NCBI GenBank assembly: GCA_019750335.1
Contig: JAIEOQ010000007.1
Coordinates: 1 to 64,000 of the forward strand
Length of the DNA stretch: 64,000 bases
Source of the DNA: Candidatus Obscuribacterales bacterium
GTDB lineage: Bacteria > Cyanobacteriota > Vampirovibrionia > Obscuribacterales > Obscuribacteraceae
Direction of reading: 5' to 3'
Below, in pieces: positions 41,911 to 49,370 of this stretch. Positions within the stretch are counted from its first letter, which is position 1. Each line of letters begins with the position of its first letter. The translations under genes were made by a program, and so were the position numbers. The notes beneath the pieces were generated by a model. The model did no database searches and was not told where the DNA came from. It saw only the letters and a list, made by a program, of their open reading frames with translations.

Positions 41911-42657
41911 CTAAGTCCTCTTTCTCAAGAGAAAAACTTGCACAAAAGGTGTAATTGAGAATCGTTGCTCGATTTCAAGTCCGCCAAGAGCAGCTAAACG
42001 TAACCACTCGCCCTTGGGGAGGAAATGAAAGAAGGCTGGTCCAAAGACAGTAAAATTGGCCAAATCACGATGATGCTCAACCAAAAGCGCTTTACCGCCA
42101 GGTTTCAAAACACGCCTGATTTCCTGGAAGAAAGCGTCCCGTTTTACTTTTTGCCTAATTTCATGGGCTGAGAGAATCATGAACACGTTGTCCAGCTCTC
42201 CATCAGCGAAAGGCAAAGCCGCCGGATCTACTTTCGGAACAGTGGTGATTTGGCTGGATGCATTGGCTCTTTGGGCTTGAGCTGTCATTCCCAGAGCATC
42301 ATAAATATCCAAAGAGATAATGACGCTGCCAGGAAACGTTTGCTGCAAAGGCAAATCACTCTCGTAAAGCCCACTGCAAATATTGGCTGTTTTGCCGGCA
42401 CCATTTGGGAAAAGTGGCTTCAGCCAAGTCCATTTGTTCAGGACAGAGCGATCGTAAACCCAGTGCGCTGCCAGAGTTGAAGCCAGATTGAGCCAAAGCA
42501 AAAGCCCGATGAAGCCGACAATAACGTATTGCACGATAGCCGGCATCGGCACTAGCAAAAGTCCGGCAGTTGCAGCCAGGCACAGGGCAAGTGAAATGAC
42601 GAACATCGGCCAATTGTATGAGATTACTTGCAACAGTCCTTGATATGGTGTCCTCAT
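41911..42657 (-). CDS. Membrane-associated SAM-dependent methyltransferase-like protein
   Basis: ATG at 42657 gives 248 residues. Two membrane helices (about 14-35 and 42-62) are followed by a class I methyltransferase core: SVIISLDIYDALG (SAM acidic loop region), AALPFADGELDNVFMILSAH and IRRVLKPGGKALLVEH, as in UbiE-type enzymes. The canonical GxGxG is not clear, so activity is likely but not assured. The ATG overlaps the stop of the 31-residue peptide gene (ATGA); a start at 42723 would lie entirely over that gene. Confidence 0.8.
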   Translation of the reverse strand: MRTPYQGLLQVISYNWPMFVISLALCLAATAGLLLVPMPAIVQYVIVGFIGLLLWLNLASTLAAHWVYDRSVLNKWTWLKPLFPNGAGKTANICSGLYESDLPLQQTFPGSVIISLDIYDALGMTAQAQRANASSQITTVPKVDPAALPFADGELDNVFMILSAHEIRQKVKRDAFFQEIRRVLKPGGKALLVEHHRDLANFTVFGPAFFHFLPKGEWLRLAALGGLEIEQRFSITPFVQVFLLRKRT

Positions 42658-42749
42658 GATTGCAGCACCATTCTTAGGAAAGCAACGAAAAGACAGGCAA
42701 GCAGAAAAAGCACAATCAAACATCCGGAAGTAAACTCTCGCGGCGTCAT
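42654..42749 (-). CDS. 31-residue membrane peptide
   Basis: Small gene below the usual length limit. ATG at 42749 has AAGGAGAG six to eight bases upstream, better than most genes here. The product has one hydrophobic helix (CLIVLFLLACLFVAFL). Its TGA overlaps the methyltransferase ATG (42657) by 4 bp. The upstream DUF2071 gene stops 8 bp before this start. The site and overlaps argue for real translation; the peptide may be a membrane partner of the methyltransferase or a coupling leader. Confidence 0.65.
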   Translation of the reverse strand: MTPREFTSGCLIVLFLLACLFVAFLRMVLQS

Positions 42750-42757
42750 AACTCTCC

Positions 42758-43510
42758 TTAAGTCAATTTATGAGCAATACCGCGCTCCCACTGATAGGGG
42801 CTGGCTTGCACATAAAAAGCACTGGCTAAGATCGGTCTGACACCCTGGAACACCGGATGTCGAATGAAGGAACTGTATACCGAGTTGGCAAAAACAGGTT
42901 TGCGCTGCCATTGGTCATGAAGACCGGCAACTGTAATTACCGAATGCGTCTCTTTTTCATAGTCGAAAGTGTATTGCAATGGTCCGGCGAAGCGTTCCGC
43001 TTCAAGCCAGGACGAGAATGGTGATCGTGACGGCAAATCAATTTGACCGGGCGGAATTTCAACTCGCCAGTTTATATCGCCGTGGCGATCCGAGCTTCGC
43101 GCCGAAATACCTATTTTATCGGCATCGCGCTTAAGCTCGATTTTTGACTTATGAAATTGATACCGTGTCAACAAATTACCGGCTGCGGTCATGATGCTGC
43201 CATCGGTATCGCTGCGCAGAACAAATAAGCCGCGTTCAGTCTTGTTATCAGGAAATGTGAAACGGGCAAAAATGCGGTAGCCGATTAAGTAAAAGGCTTG
43301 TCCACAAAATGCAGGTAAAAAACTCGGTCTGAGCTCTTTAGTTTTTCCCGCACCAGCCGCAAGAAAGCCAAAGCCGTTGTGCGTATCAAGCTCAAGCCCT
43401 GGTGGCAGAAGCGGAGCTAGAATTTCCTCCGGAAAGGCGTAAGTAACCATCAATGAGTGTTCAAAAAACACTTTAATCGGCACTTGATGCCGTTTTAACA
43501 GATGTAACAT
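42758..43510 (-). CDS. DUF2071 / acetoacetate-decarboxylase-like protein
   Basis: ATG at 43510, with AAGGAG just upstream, gives 250 residues beginning MLHLLKRHQVPIKVFFEHSL. VTYAFPEEILAPLLPPGLEL, then GFGFLAAGAG and the RYQFHKSKI region are typical of DUF2071 (YqjF-like) proteins, distantly related to acetoacetate decarboxylase. Biochemical function is unknown. A start at 43558 falls in the previous gene's terminator and is rejected. First of a four-gene set with a 31-residue peptide, a methyltransferase and an anchored protein. Confidence 0.8.
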   Translation of the reverse strand: MLHLLKRHQVPIKVFFEHSLMVTYAFPEEILAPLLPPGLELDTHNGFGFLAAGAGKTKELRPSFLPAFCGQAFYLIGYRIFARFTFPDNKTERGLFVLRSDTDGSIMTAAGNLLTRYQFHKSKIELKRDADKIGISARSSDRHGDINWRVEIPPGQIDLPSRSPFSSWLEAERFAGPLQYTFDYEKETHSVITVAGLHDQWQRKPVFANSVYSSFIRHPVFQGVRPILASAFYVQASPYQWERGIAHKLT

Positions 43511-43542
43511 AACAGCTCCTTCCAGCACCAAGCAGGAAAAAA

Positions 43543-43582
43543 TAGCCACTCCCCGCAAAAGAAAATTTCCACGGGGAGTGGC
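43543..43582 (-). terminator. Terminator of the 143-residue gene
   Basis: CCACTCCCCG and CGGGGAGTGG pair across a 16-base loop and are followed on the minus strand by TATTTTTT. It separates the 143-residue gene from the DUF2071 operon. Confidence 0.88.
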
Positions 43583-43587
43583 AAAGT

Positions 43588-44019
43588 TTACTTACGCAGC
43601 CCGTTAACGTAGAAGTTGGCGTCGCGGCTGGCGATGTAAGTGTCGAACCAACAAGTGGAGTAGTAGCCGAAACGAAGAGACATCTCCTCCTGCCGGCGGG
43701 CGGCAAGAGCGATAGTTTCCTCGGTAATGGCCAACAACTTGCGGGTACGCCCGTCGCGAACACGAACATCACGACGCAAGGTACGGCTGACTTCAGCCGT
43801 GCTCTTGTCGTAGGACTTGCCGTCCTTGCTCATGTCCCAGGGGTTGCTTACATCACGAACCAGGGGCAGGATAAGAGAATCGCAATCGTCACCGCGGACA
43901 GCCGCCACCAGTGCGGTACGCACTGCACGACGAAGACGGCGGTTGTAAATGCGCTTGTCCTGTTTTTCGCTATCGCCACCATTGCCACGAATCGGAGTGT
44001 GTCGGTAAGAACGGCTCAT
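43588..44019 (-). CDS. Basic hypothetical protein, 143 aa
   Basis: Arg-rich soluble protein starting MSRSYRHTPIRGN, with SEKQDKRIYNRRLRRAVRTA next. I recall similar short proteins with this N-terminal pattern (MSRS.R.TPI.GN, KQDKR..NR..RR..R) in many bacterial genomes without assigned function. Frequent G/C-ending codons. Monocistronic by its terminator. Possibly nucleic-acid-binding from its charge, but this is inference. Confidence 0.75.
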   Translation of the reverse strand: MSRSYRHTPIRGNGGDSEKQDKRIYNRRLRRAVRTALVAAVRGDDCDSLILPLVRDVSNPWDMSKDGKSYDKSTAEVSRTLRRDVRVRDGRTRKLLAITEETIALAARRQEEMSLRFGYYSTCWFDTYIASRDANFYVNGLRK

Positions 44020-44154
44020 ATAAAGGCTCCCGTCAGGGAGCGCTCGCTATCGACTGCCCGTCAGCCGATCAGTTTGCGCTCACCTAACAGAGAGCCGGGT
44101 TGTAGCTACCCATCCCTCCTCCTTTCACTAGATGGTAAGAAACAGACACCTGGA

Positions 44155-44211
44155 TTACATGAAGATCAGAGCAAGAGCACCAATCACGACAAGCGCGATG
44201 ATCAGTTCCAT
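44155..44211 (-). CDS. Possible 18-residue membrane peptide
   Basis: ATG at 44211 with AAAGGAAAG just upstream opens a frame reading MELIIALVVIGALALIFM then stop. It is almost wholly hydrophobic, enough for one short membrane helix. It lies between the small membrane-protein array and the 143-residue gene. A real ribosome site and clean hydrophobicity support it, but the length is too short to be sure. Confidence 0.35.
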   Translation of the reverse strand: MELIIALVVIGALALIFM

Positions 44212-44259
44212 AAACTTACTTTCCTTTCTCCGGTATAAACCGGAAATAGCGACAAAACC

Positions 44260-44475
44260 CTACCCCTGTTGTTCAGAATTTTGGCAGGCCCTTAGAGGCC
44301 AGAGTGCCAATGATGCTGCAACAAAAAGCCAAAACAAAAGCCAATAACCGGTAGCAAAACCGCTGATCAAAGACAACACCAAAGCTATTATTTCAAAAAT
44401 TCCAGCGAGCTCATCACAGCCAAAAGCACCCAACAAAAAGTAGGCAACAACACAAACCAAAAACATAAATGTCAT
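44260..44475 (-). CDS. Small membrane protein, array member
   Basis: A 71-residue protein with two membrane helices (about 2-18 and 26-58, the latter possibly two segments). The stretch SGFATGYWLLFWLFVAAS resembles the C-terminal helix of the 100-residue member (QGFSAGYWLPLLVLIGIV). Last of five short membrane genes read in the same direction. Confidence 0.7.
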   Translation of the reverse strand: MTFMFLVCVVAYFLLGAFGCDELAGIFEIIALVLSLISGFATGYWLLFWLFVAASLALWPLRACQNSEQQG

Positions 44476-44514
44476 TTCTAAACTCCTTTAACCAGCTGCC
44501 TCACACAAAGAGAA

Positions 44515-44832
44515 TTACTTGCGGCAGCGGTAAAACTGAAGAACAGAGATCATCAGCCCAGGCAGCAGAAACACTGCTAACAGAGGCCACCATAGTCCTG
44601 TTTTCGCAAGAACGATCATGCTGAGCAGGGTCGTGACAAGAGACGTCGCCATCCAAGCCAACTGAGTACGGTTAGCTGCTTTGCCTTTAGCAAGAATAGT
44701 ACGAACCTCTTCATCGGTGATGTGCTCGCCGGCCGGTTTAAACGAAGCAAACTCTTTCATCTCACGCAAAAGACGCCAGGAGAGATAGAGCAGCAACGTA
44801 AAAGCAGCAGCAAGCAAAAGATTTGAAATCAT
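44515..44832 (-). CDS. Small membrane protein, array member
   Basis: A 105-residue protein with an N-terminal helix (ISNLLLAAAFTLLLYLSW), a cytosolic loop HITDEEVRTILAKGKAA, and two C-terminal helices. The loop matches QISDEDIRSILAYKIRM of the 104-residue member at 45215-45529, so the two are paralogues. The family is unknown. Confidence 0.75.
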   Translation of the reverse strand: MISNLLLAAAFTLLLYLSWRLLREMKEFASFKPAGEHITDEEVRTILAKGKAANRTQLAWMATSLVTTLLSMIVLAKTGLWWPLLAVFLLPGLMISVLQFYRCRK

Positions 44833-44888
44833 GATGATTTCTCAAAGTGCTTGTTTATCTATTCGTCGGAAGAAGAAAAGAAAACTAA

Positions 44889-45158
44889 TTACAGCCGCTC
44901 GCTCACAGAGAAAGTACCGGCGTAAATCAACATGCAAACGCAGATCACGCCCAAAGTACCAAGCGGCAACCAATTGCCATTGTCGACACCGGCAACCAGA
45001 CCAAGAATCAGAGATAAAACAAAACCGCTGCCAAAACCAATTTCAGAACGGAAGACCGCATCGCTCCCGCAAGGAGTAATGCTTAAAAGGTGATAAAAGC
45101 GAATGGTAAAGAACACAACCACAGCCAGGCTTAAGCAAACCAGAATGTTGAGCAGCAT
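44889..45158 (-). CDS. Small membrane protein, array member
   Basis: An 89-residue protein starting MLLNILVCLSLAVVVFFTIR, close to MILNILLPFAVLAVLFFTMC of the next member, then two further hydrophobic helices with NGNWLPLGTLGVICV between them. It lacks the acidic I(T/S)DE loop. Family unknown. Confidence 0.72.
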   Translation of the reverse strand: MLLNILVCLSLAVVVFFTIRFYHLLSITPCGSDAVFRSEIGFGSGFVLSLILGLVAGVDNGNWLPLGTLGVICVCMLIYAGTFSVSERL

Positions 45159-45214
45159 AAGTTTTCTTTCTATTTCGAATTGCGGGATCGTAACTCGCTT
45201 GCTTCAAACAACAT

Positions 45215-45529
45215 CTATCGACGGCAATATGTGTGCCAATGTCCGTAAACCAATAGGCCGATAGCGACAGGCAACAAGCACAAAGCCAAAGTTAAGGGGT
45301 AAATCCCCTGCCACCAGCTTAGTCCTAGAGCAGCCGTATGGAAGAAAGCCCAAAGCACCACGTTTCTTTGCATTCGGATTTTATACGCCAGAATTGAGCG
45401 AATATCTTCATCGCTTATCTGCGCACCCTTGAAGGCAAGGGTAAAGATTGTCGTTAAACCGTGGTACAAACACATGGTGAAAAACAAGACCGCCAGTACA
45501 GCAAACGGAAGAAGAATGTTGAGAATCAT
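45215..45529 (-). CDS. Small membrane protein, array member
   Basis: A 104-residue protein with an N-terminal helix (MILNILLPFAVLAVLFFTMC), the loop QISDEDIRSILAYKIRM (about residues 37-53), and two C-terminal helices. It aligns over its length with the 105-residue member. The pairing of anchor, acidic loop and helical hairpin recurs in the array. Confidence 0.75.
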   Translation of the reverse strand: MILNILLPFAVLAVLFFTMCLYHGLTTIFTLAFKGAQISDEDIRSILAYKIRMQRNVVLWAFFHTAALGLSWWQGIYPLTLALCLLPVAIGLLVYGHWHTYCRR

Positions 45530-45560
45530 CGCTTATGCCCCAGCAGACGCGGTGGAAAGT

Positions 45561-45863
45561 TCAGATTATTTTGGACAAAACAAAAGCGCTAATCACAATG
45601 CCGATTAGAACCAAGAGCGGCAGCCAGTAACCGGCAGAGAATCCTTGAACCAGACAAAATACAAGGGCAAAAAGTCCGTAAACCGTAGCACTGGTATTAG
45701 CACTGTTTATTGAGACTTCAATGGACCGCAGAATCGGGTGTCTCTCAGCGCCTGGTCTGGTGAAATCCAGAGCGATGAGTGAACCTTTGTGCCAGAGGTA
45801 ATAATACCGTGCCACAAAAAACGCTACCGCGGTAAGGCTTATCCACGTGAGAGTATCAAGCAT
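45561..45863 (-). CDS. Small membrane protein, array member
   Basis: ATG at 45863 (MLDTLTWISLTAVAFF), preceded by AAAGAGA, gives 100 residues; an upstream ATG at 46028 would add a 55-residue segment of different character and is disfavoured. One N-terminal helix, a polar loop, then two helices containing QGFSAGYWLPLLVLIGIV. First gene of the five-member array. Confidence 0.7.
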   Translation of the reverse strand: MLDTLTWISLTAVAFFVARYYYLWHKGSLIALDFTRPGAERHPILRSIEVSINSANTSATVYGLFALVFCLVQGFSAGYWLPLLVLIGIVISAFVLSKII

Positions 45864-46137
45864 GTTGTCTCTTTTCTGTGATGGGTGTGAGGCTTCCGAT
45901 CGCTTAGTAGCGACAAAAACAGATTGATCTGACAGCTCTAACCCTGACTGGCTTTGCTTATTACCTGGTTTTTCAAATTGACTTGATACTGACAAAACAT
46001 AGCAAGCTGCCAAGCGCAAAACAAGCAAACGCCGCTTCTTGCGCTCTTTTGTTGCTCAAAATTAGTGCAAACAGCCAATATGCGCTTAAACCAGATTGGT
46101 GTGGCTCGCGCTAACAATGCTTTGAAATGAGCTCAGA

Positions 46138-46650
46138 CTAAGCTTCTTCGGCTACGCCTTCTTCATTTGATTCGTGATCGCTTTCACCGACATAGCTAAT
46201 GACGATGTGTCTGTCTTGTCCATCACCATGGCTTGTAGACGAAAGCTCAGGGAAATGTTCTTGCAAGAATTTGTGGACGATCCGACGTTCAAACGCATTC
46301 ATCGGTGACAAAGCGGCATCTTCGGACTCACCGTTGAGAACGGCAACAGCACCTTCTTTAGCGCGCTCGACAATGGTTTCGCGGCGGCGTTGGCGATAAT
46401 TAGCTACGTCGAGCAAGAAATGCGATTGCTCGATACGACCGCCTTTGCACATTTGTCTTAAAAGAAATTGGAAGGCTTCAAGAGTTTGTCCTTGTCTGCC
46501 AATCAGAAGCTTGGCGTCTGCCGGTTTGCAATCAATGCGATAACAGATTGTCGATTCGTCCATCTCTTCTTCATGAACGACGGCATCGATATCGAGGATG
46601 GCCAGCATTTTTTCAAGATAGCTACGGGCGTTTTCTTCTGTGTAATTCAT
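46138..46650 (-). CDS. jag: Jag/KhpB RNA-binding protein
   Basis: A 170-residue protein with a KH domain (about 50-90, LIGRQGQTLEAFQFLLRQ) and an R3H-type C-terminal part (MNAFERRIVHKFLQEHF, then DGQDRHIVISY). The N-terminal Jag_N domain found in many homologues is absent. KhpB/Jag proteins bind RNA and influence cell-envelope growth; the gene classically lies next to yidC, as here (5-bp gap). Its acidic tail (ESDHESNEEGVAEEA) is unremarkable for the family. Confidence 0.92.
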   Translation of the reverse strand: MNYTEENARSYLEKMLAILDIDAVVHEEEMDESTICYRIDCKPADAKLLIGRQGQTLEAFQFLLRQMCKGGRIEQSHFLLDVANYRQRRRETIVERAKEGAVAVLNGESEDAALSPMNAFERRIVHKFLQEHFPELSSTSHGDGQDRHIVISYVGESDHESNEEGVAEEA

Positions 46651-46655
46651 GGTGA

Positions 46656-48206
46656 TTACTTCTTCTTCCCTTGTTTTTTCTTGGCGTCGGTGATTTTAAC
46701 AGTATTGTCTCCGCTGCCGTTTTCTTTTCCTTTCGGAACGACAGTAACGGTGGCATTGGCTGCATCTTCAGTTACATCAACCAGATCGGGAGCCGGTGAC
46801 TTCATAAGCAACCAGGTTTGCAAACTTTGTACTACGTTGGAAAAGACCATATAAAGATAAACGCCTGCCGGCAAAGGAATGAAAAAGAACATTCCGGTTA
46901 CGGTAAGTGGCATCATTTGTTGTGTTTGTTTTTGGATTGCCGCTTGATCAGGATCAGCAGGTGGTGCGGTAACCATGAGTTTTTGTGACAAATACATGGT
47001 GACACCGAAAAGAATGATCATAACTAAAACATCCCAGTTAGCCGGTTGGAACAGATCCATACCTTTAGCTACTTTACCGATGTTGTTTATAAAGAGGAAC
47101 GAATCATTCTTTGCTTCGCCTGGAATTACGGCATCAACAAGGATTTCACCTGAATGTCTGAAAACAGCTTTGCCGTTTTCATCAATCGTTGAAGCGTTAG
47201 GATCAGAAAGTATTTTCCAATCGACTTTCAGTCCTTCGGGCAATTCTCCGGCTTTTGCTTTTAATTTGAATTGAATCTCTTTGCCGGCAACTAAAGTAAG
47301 ATCTCCCGGTTCAACAGCTACTTCGACTGTTTTACCGCCCACATCAACTTGTGCTGAGGTTGTTGAAAGTTCTTTCTTTTCTTTAGTAGCTTCTTCGCCC
47401 GGTCCACCGAGACCAAGTATCGGCGCGCCACCTTCGCCTTCTTTAGCCGGCATGACTTTCACAGTCACCGGTATTGTTTCGCTGTCGCCATTAGCATTTT
47501 TAGTGACTACAGCAGCAATTTGAATCTGTCCGTCAGCCGGAAACTTAGCTTGTCCGCTCGGACTCATCGTCGCGCGATTAGGATCCGAACCGATACGCCA
47601 AACCGGTTTGAAATCAGCCGGCGCTTCGCCTTGAGCAGCGCTGACAGTAAAATCGATATCGTTATATCCGTCTTTTGTTGCTTGTCCGTCAGCACTTTGT
47701 CCTAAAAGAAGTGTGCTATCTCCGGGATGTACAACAAACTTGCAAAGCTTGCCATCTTTTGAAACATAGGGGCTATCGCCGCCGGATGTGGCATTGCGAC
47801 TGACGGTAGCTTTATTAGCGCTTTCCGGAGCAAGTATTTTTACTTTGACTGGAATCGCTTTCTCTTGGAAAGGCGGTCCGGTAAATGTACCGAACAAAGC
47901 AAACAAAATTGGCAACTGAACAAGCATCGGCAGGCAGCCGCCCAAGGGATTTACTTTGTTCTTCATATAGAATTCAGCCATTTTCTTTTGGAAAACTTCG
48001 GGCTGATCTTTATAACGATTTTGCATCTCCTTCAGCTTGGGCTGAAGTTGGGACATTTTTTGCATTGATTTTGTGGAAGCGGCCACTAAAGGCCAAACCA
48101 AAATGCGTACTGCCAGAGTCAAACCGATAATCGCCCAGCCGTAGCTTCCAAGCGCTTTGGCTAGAAACTCAAGTACGGGCAGCATTATCGTGTAAGTGAT
48201 GTCCAC
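46656..48206 (-). CDS. yidC: Membrane protein insertase YidC with large soluble insertion
   Basis: A 516-residue YidC/Oxa1 insertase, which inserts membrane proteins with or without SecYEG. Conserved core: Arg34 in LAVRILVWPL (hydrophilic groove), the cytosolic coiled loop 45-85, and GGCLPMLVQLPILFALFGTF. Residues ~112-365 form a soluble insertion with Ig-like repeats (SDPNRATMSPSGQAKF and SDPNASTIDENGKAVF). The protein then resumes with NDSFLFINNIGKVAKG and the last helices. Placement after membrane segment 2 and the FLFIN motif match cyanobacterial YidC, though this insertion seems longer. It sits in the usual rnpA-yidD-yidC-jag order. Confidence 0.95.
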   Translation of the reverse strand: MDITYTIMLPVLEFLAKALGSYGWAIIGLTLAVRILVWPLVAASTKSMQKMSQLQPKLKEMQNRYKDQPEVFQKKMAEFYMKNKVNPLGGCLPMLVQLPILFALFGTFTGPPFQEKAIPVKVKILAPESANKATVSRNATSGGDSPYVSKDGKLCKFVVHPGDSTLLLGQSADGQATKDGYNDIDFTVSAAQGEAPADFKPVWRIGSDPNRATMSPSGQAKFPADGQIQIAAVVTKNANGDSETIPVTVKVMPAKEGEGGAPILGLGGPGEEATKEKKELSTTSAQVDVGGKTVEVAVEPGDLTLVAGKEIQFKLKAKAGELPEGLKVDWKILSDPNASTIDENGKAVFRHSGEILVDAVIPGEAKNDSFLFINNIGKVAKGMDLFQPANWDVLVMIILFGVTMYLSQKLMVTAPPADPDQAAIQKQTQQMMPLTVTGMFFFIPLPAGVYLYMVFSNVVQSLQTWLLMKSPAPDLVDVTEDAANATVTVVPKGKENGSGDNTVKITDAKKKQGKKK

Positions 48207-48214
48207 AGTTACAT

Positions 48215-48487
48215 TTATCCCTTTCTTGGATTGGAGTTAAAATCATCGCAGTTAAAGCAAAAGAAACCAAGGTGGACTTTCTCAGGAACTTCATCCACAC
48301 CGCCCGGATTGAAAGGATGACAACGAAGCAACCTGAAAACGGTCAAATAAAACCCTTTGAAAAGCCCGTGTTTGTCAATGGATCCGTAAGAATAATCGGA
48401 ACAAGACGGATAAAAACGGCAAGAAGCCGGCAAAACAAAGCGGCTCAGCTGATAAAGTTTGATTGTTGCAAGTATTAGTTGCTTCAT
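48215..48487 (-). CDS. yidD: Membrane protein insertion efficiency factor YidD
   Basis: A 90-residue protein with the family core: YQLSRFVLPASCRFYPSCSD, then a YSYGSIDKHG segment and LLRCHPFNPGG. Three Cys are conserved. YidD assists YidC and always lies between rnpA and yidC; here the gap to yidC is 8 bp, as is the gap to rnpA. Confidence 0.95.
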   Translation of the reverse strand: MKQLILATIKLYQLSRFVLPASCRFYPSCSDYSYGSIDKHGLFKGFYLTVFRLLRCHPFNPGGVDEVPEKVHLGFFCFNCDDFNSNPRKG

Positions 48488-48495
48488 TTCACTAT

Positions 48496-48888
48496 CTAAG
48501 AAGTCTTTCTCGCACCAAATTTCTGATTTGCTTTTAGTAAGCTGGTGCGCAAGCTTTCTACAATTTGATCCCAGCCGGCTTCCAATATTTCGGCTTTAAT
48601 CACGAAGACTAAGGCATACCATTGCCCTAAATTCAGATCTTCGTCCTGATTTTGCCGACATAGAAGGCGGTAAGCTTCTCTGACTCGGCGTTTGGCTCGA
48701 TTTCTTTTACAAGCGTCGTTATGAACTTTTTTGCCAACAACAAATCCAACAAGGGGATTTCTTGCTGAGCTTCTTGGTTGCCGCGGCAGCACATTCAATG
48801 TGAAATATTCCGAGGAAACGACTTTTCTTGCCGTATACACACGCTGAAATAGCCCGGTTTTCCTCAGCCTTTCAGCCGACGGCAGCAC
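48496..48888 (-). CDS. rnpA: Ribonuclease P protein component
   Basis: A 130-residue protein with the RNR signature GFVVGKKVHNDACKRNRAKR (the conserved Kx...RNRxKRxxRE motif). It binds the RNase P RNA to process tRNA 5' ends. N-terminal LPSAERLRKTGLFQRVYTAR is typical. It follows rpmH by 11 bp. Confidence 0.95.
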   Translation of the reverse strand: MLPSAERLRKTGLFQRVYTARKVVSSEYFTLNVLPRQPRSSARNPLVGFVVGKKVHNDACKRNRAKRRVREAYRLLCRQNQDEDLNLGQWYALVFVIKAEILEAGWDQIVESLRTSLLKANQKFGARKTS

Positions 48889-48899
48889 AAGCAGTTACC

Positions 48900-49034
48900 T
48901 TAAAGGCTAATGCGGTAGCGGCCTTTTGCCCGACGTGCTTTAAGAACTTTGCGGCCGGCAGGAGTAGACATACGTGCCATAAATCCGCTACTTCTTTTGG
49001 CTTTGCGGATTGAACCCCGTAACGTGCGTTTCAT
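48900..49034 (-). CDS. rpmH: Ribosomal protein L34
   Basis: ATG at 49034 gives 44 residues, the normal length: [20 protein letters not shown], then [19 protein letters not shown]. The longer frame from 49100 is not used. First gene of the rpmH-rnpA-yidD-yidC-jag set, divergent from dnaA. Confidence 0.95.
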   Translation of the reverse strand: MKRTLRGSIRKAKRSSGFMARMSTPAGRKVLKARRAKGRYRISL

Positions 49035-49370
49035 GACTCTTCGAACTCCGTACGTAAATAATGCTAAGGCACCAAAACCAGACTTCTCTTGAAGCAGCAA
49101 AAAAACCGCTTCGCTTTCAAAAATCTAAGAGGTGCACACGTAATTGGTTATGCTATCATCTCGTCCAATGTCTTAGCGCCTGCCGTAACAAGCGGTATGG
49201 TTAAAATTTTACGATTCGAGCCAATATTATGGGCTCTTATTCACTATCTCTTTGCTTGCCTGCAGGCATTCGCGATTTTGAAGCCCAGCCTAAATTTAGG
49301 CTAAGAATCGTGTTTTTGTTACAGTCCGTTCATCTCGTATCCTTTGCTTGATCTCAAGCCCTTGAAGACA
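49035..49370. promoter_or_regulatory. rpmH-dnaA divergent regulatory region with 16-bp palindrome
   Basis: 336 bp between rpmH and dnaA. AGCCTAAATTTAGGCT at 49287-49302 is a perfect 16-bp palindrome, flanked by CGATT and AATCG half-sites, about 70 bp before the dnaA ATG. This position suits a repressor or DnaA-autoregulation site. No TTATCCACA-type boxes seen here. Confidence 0.5.
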
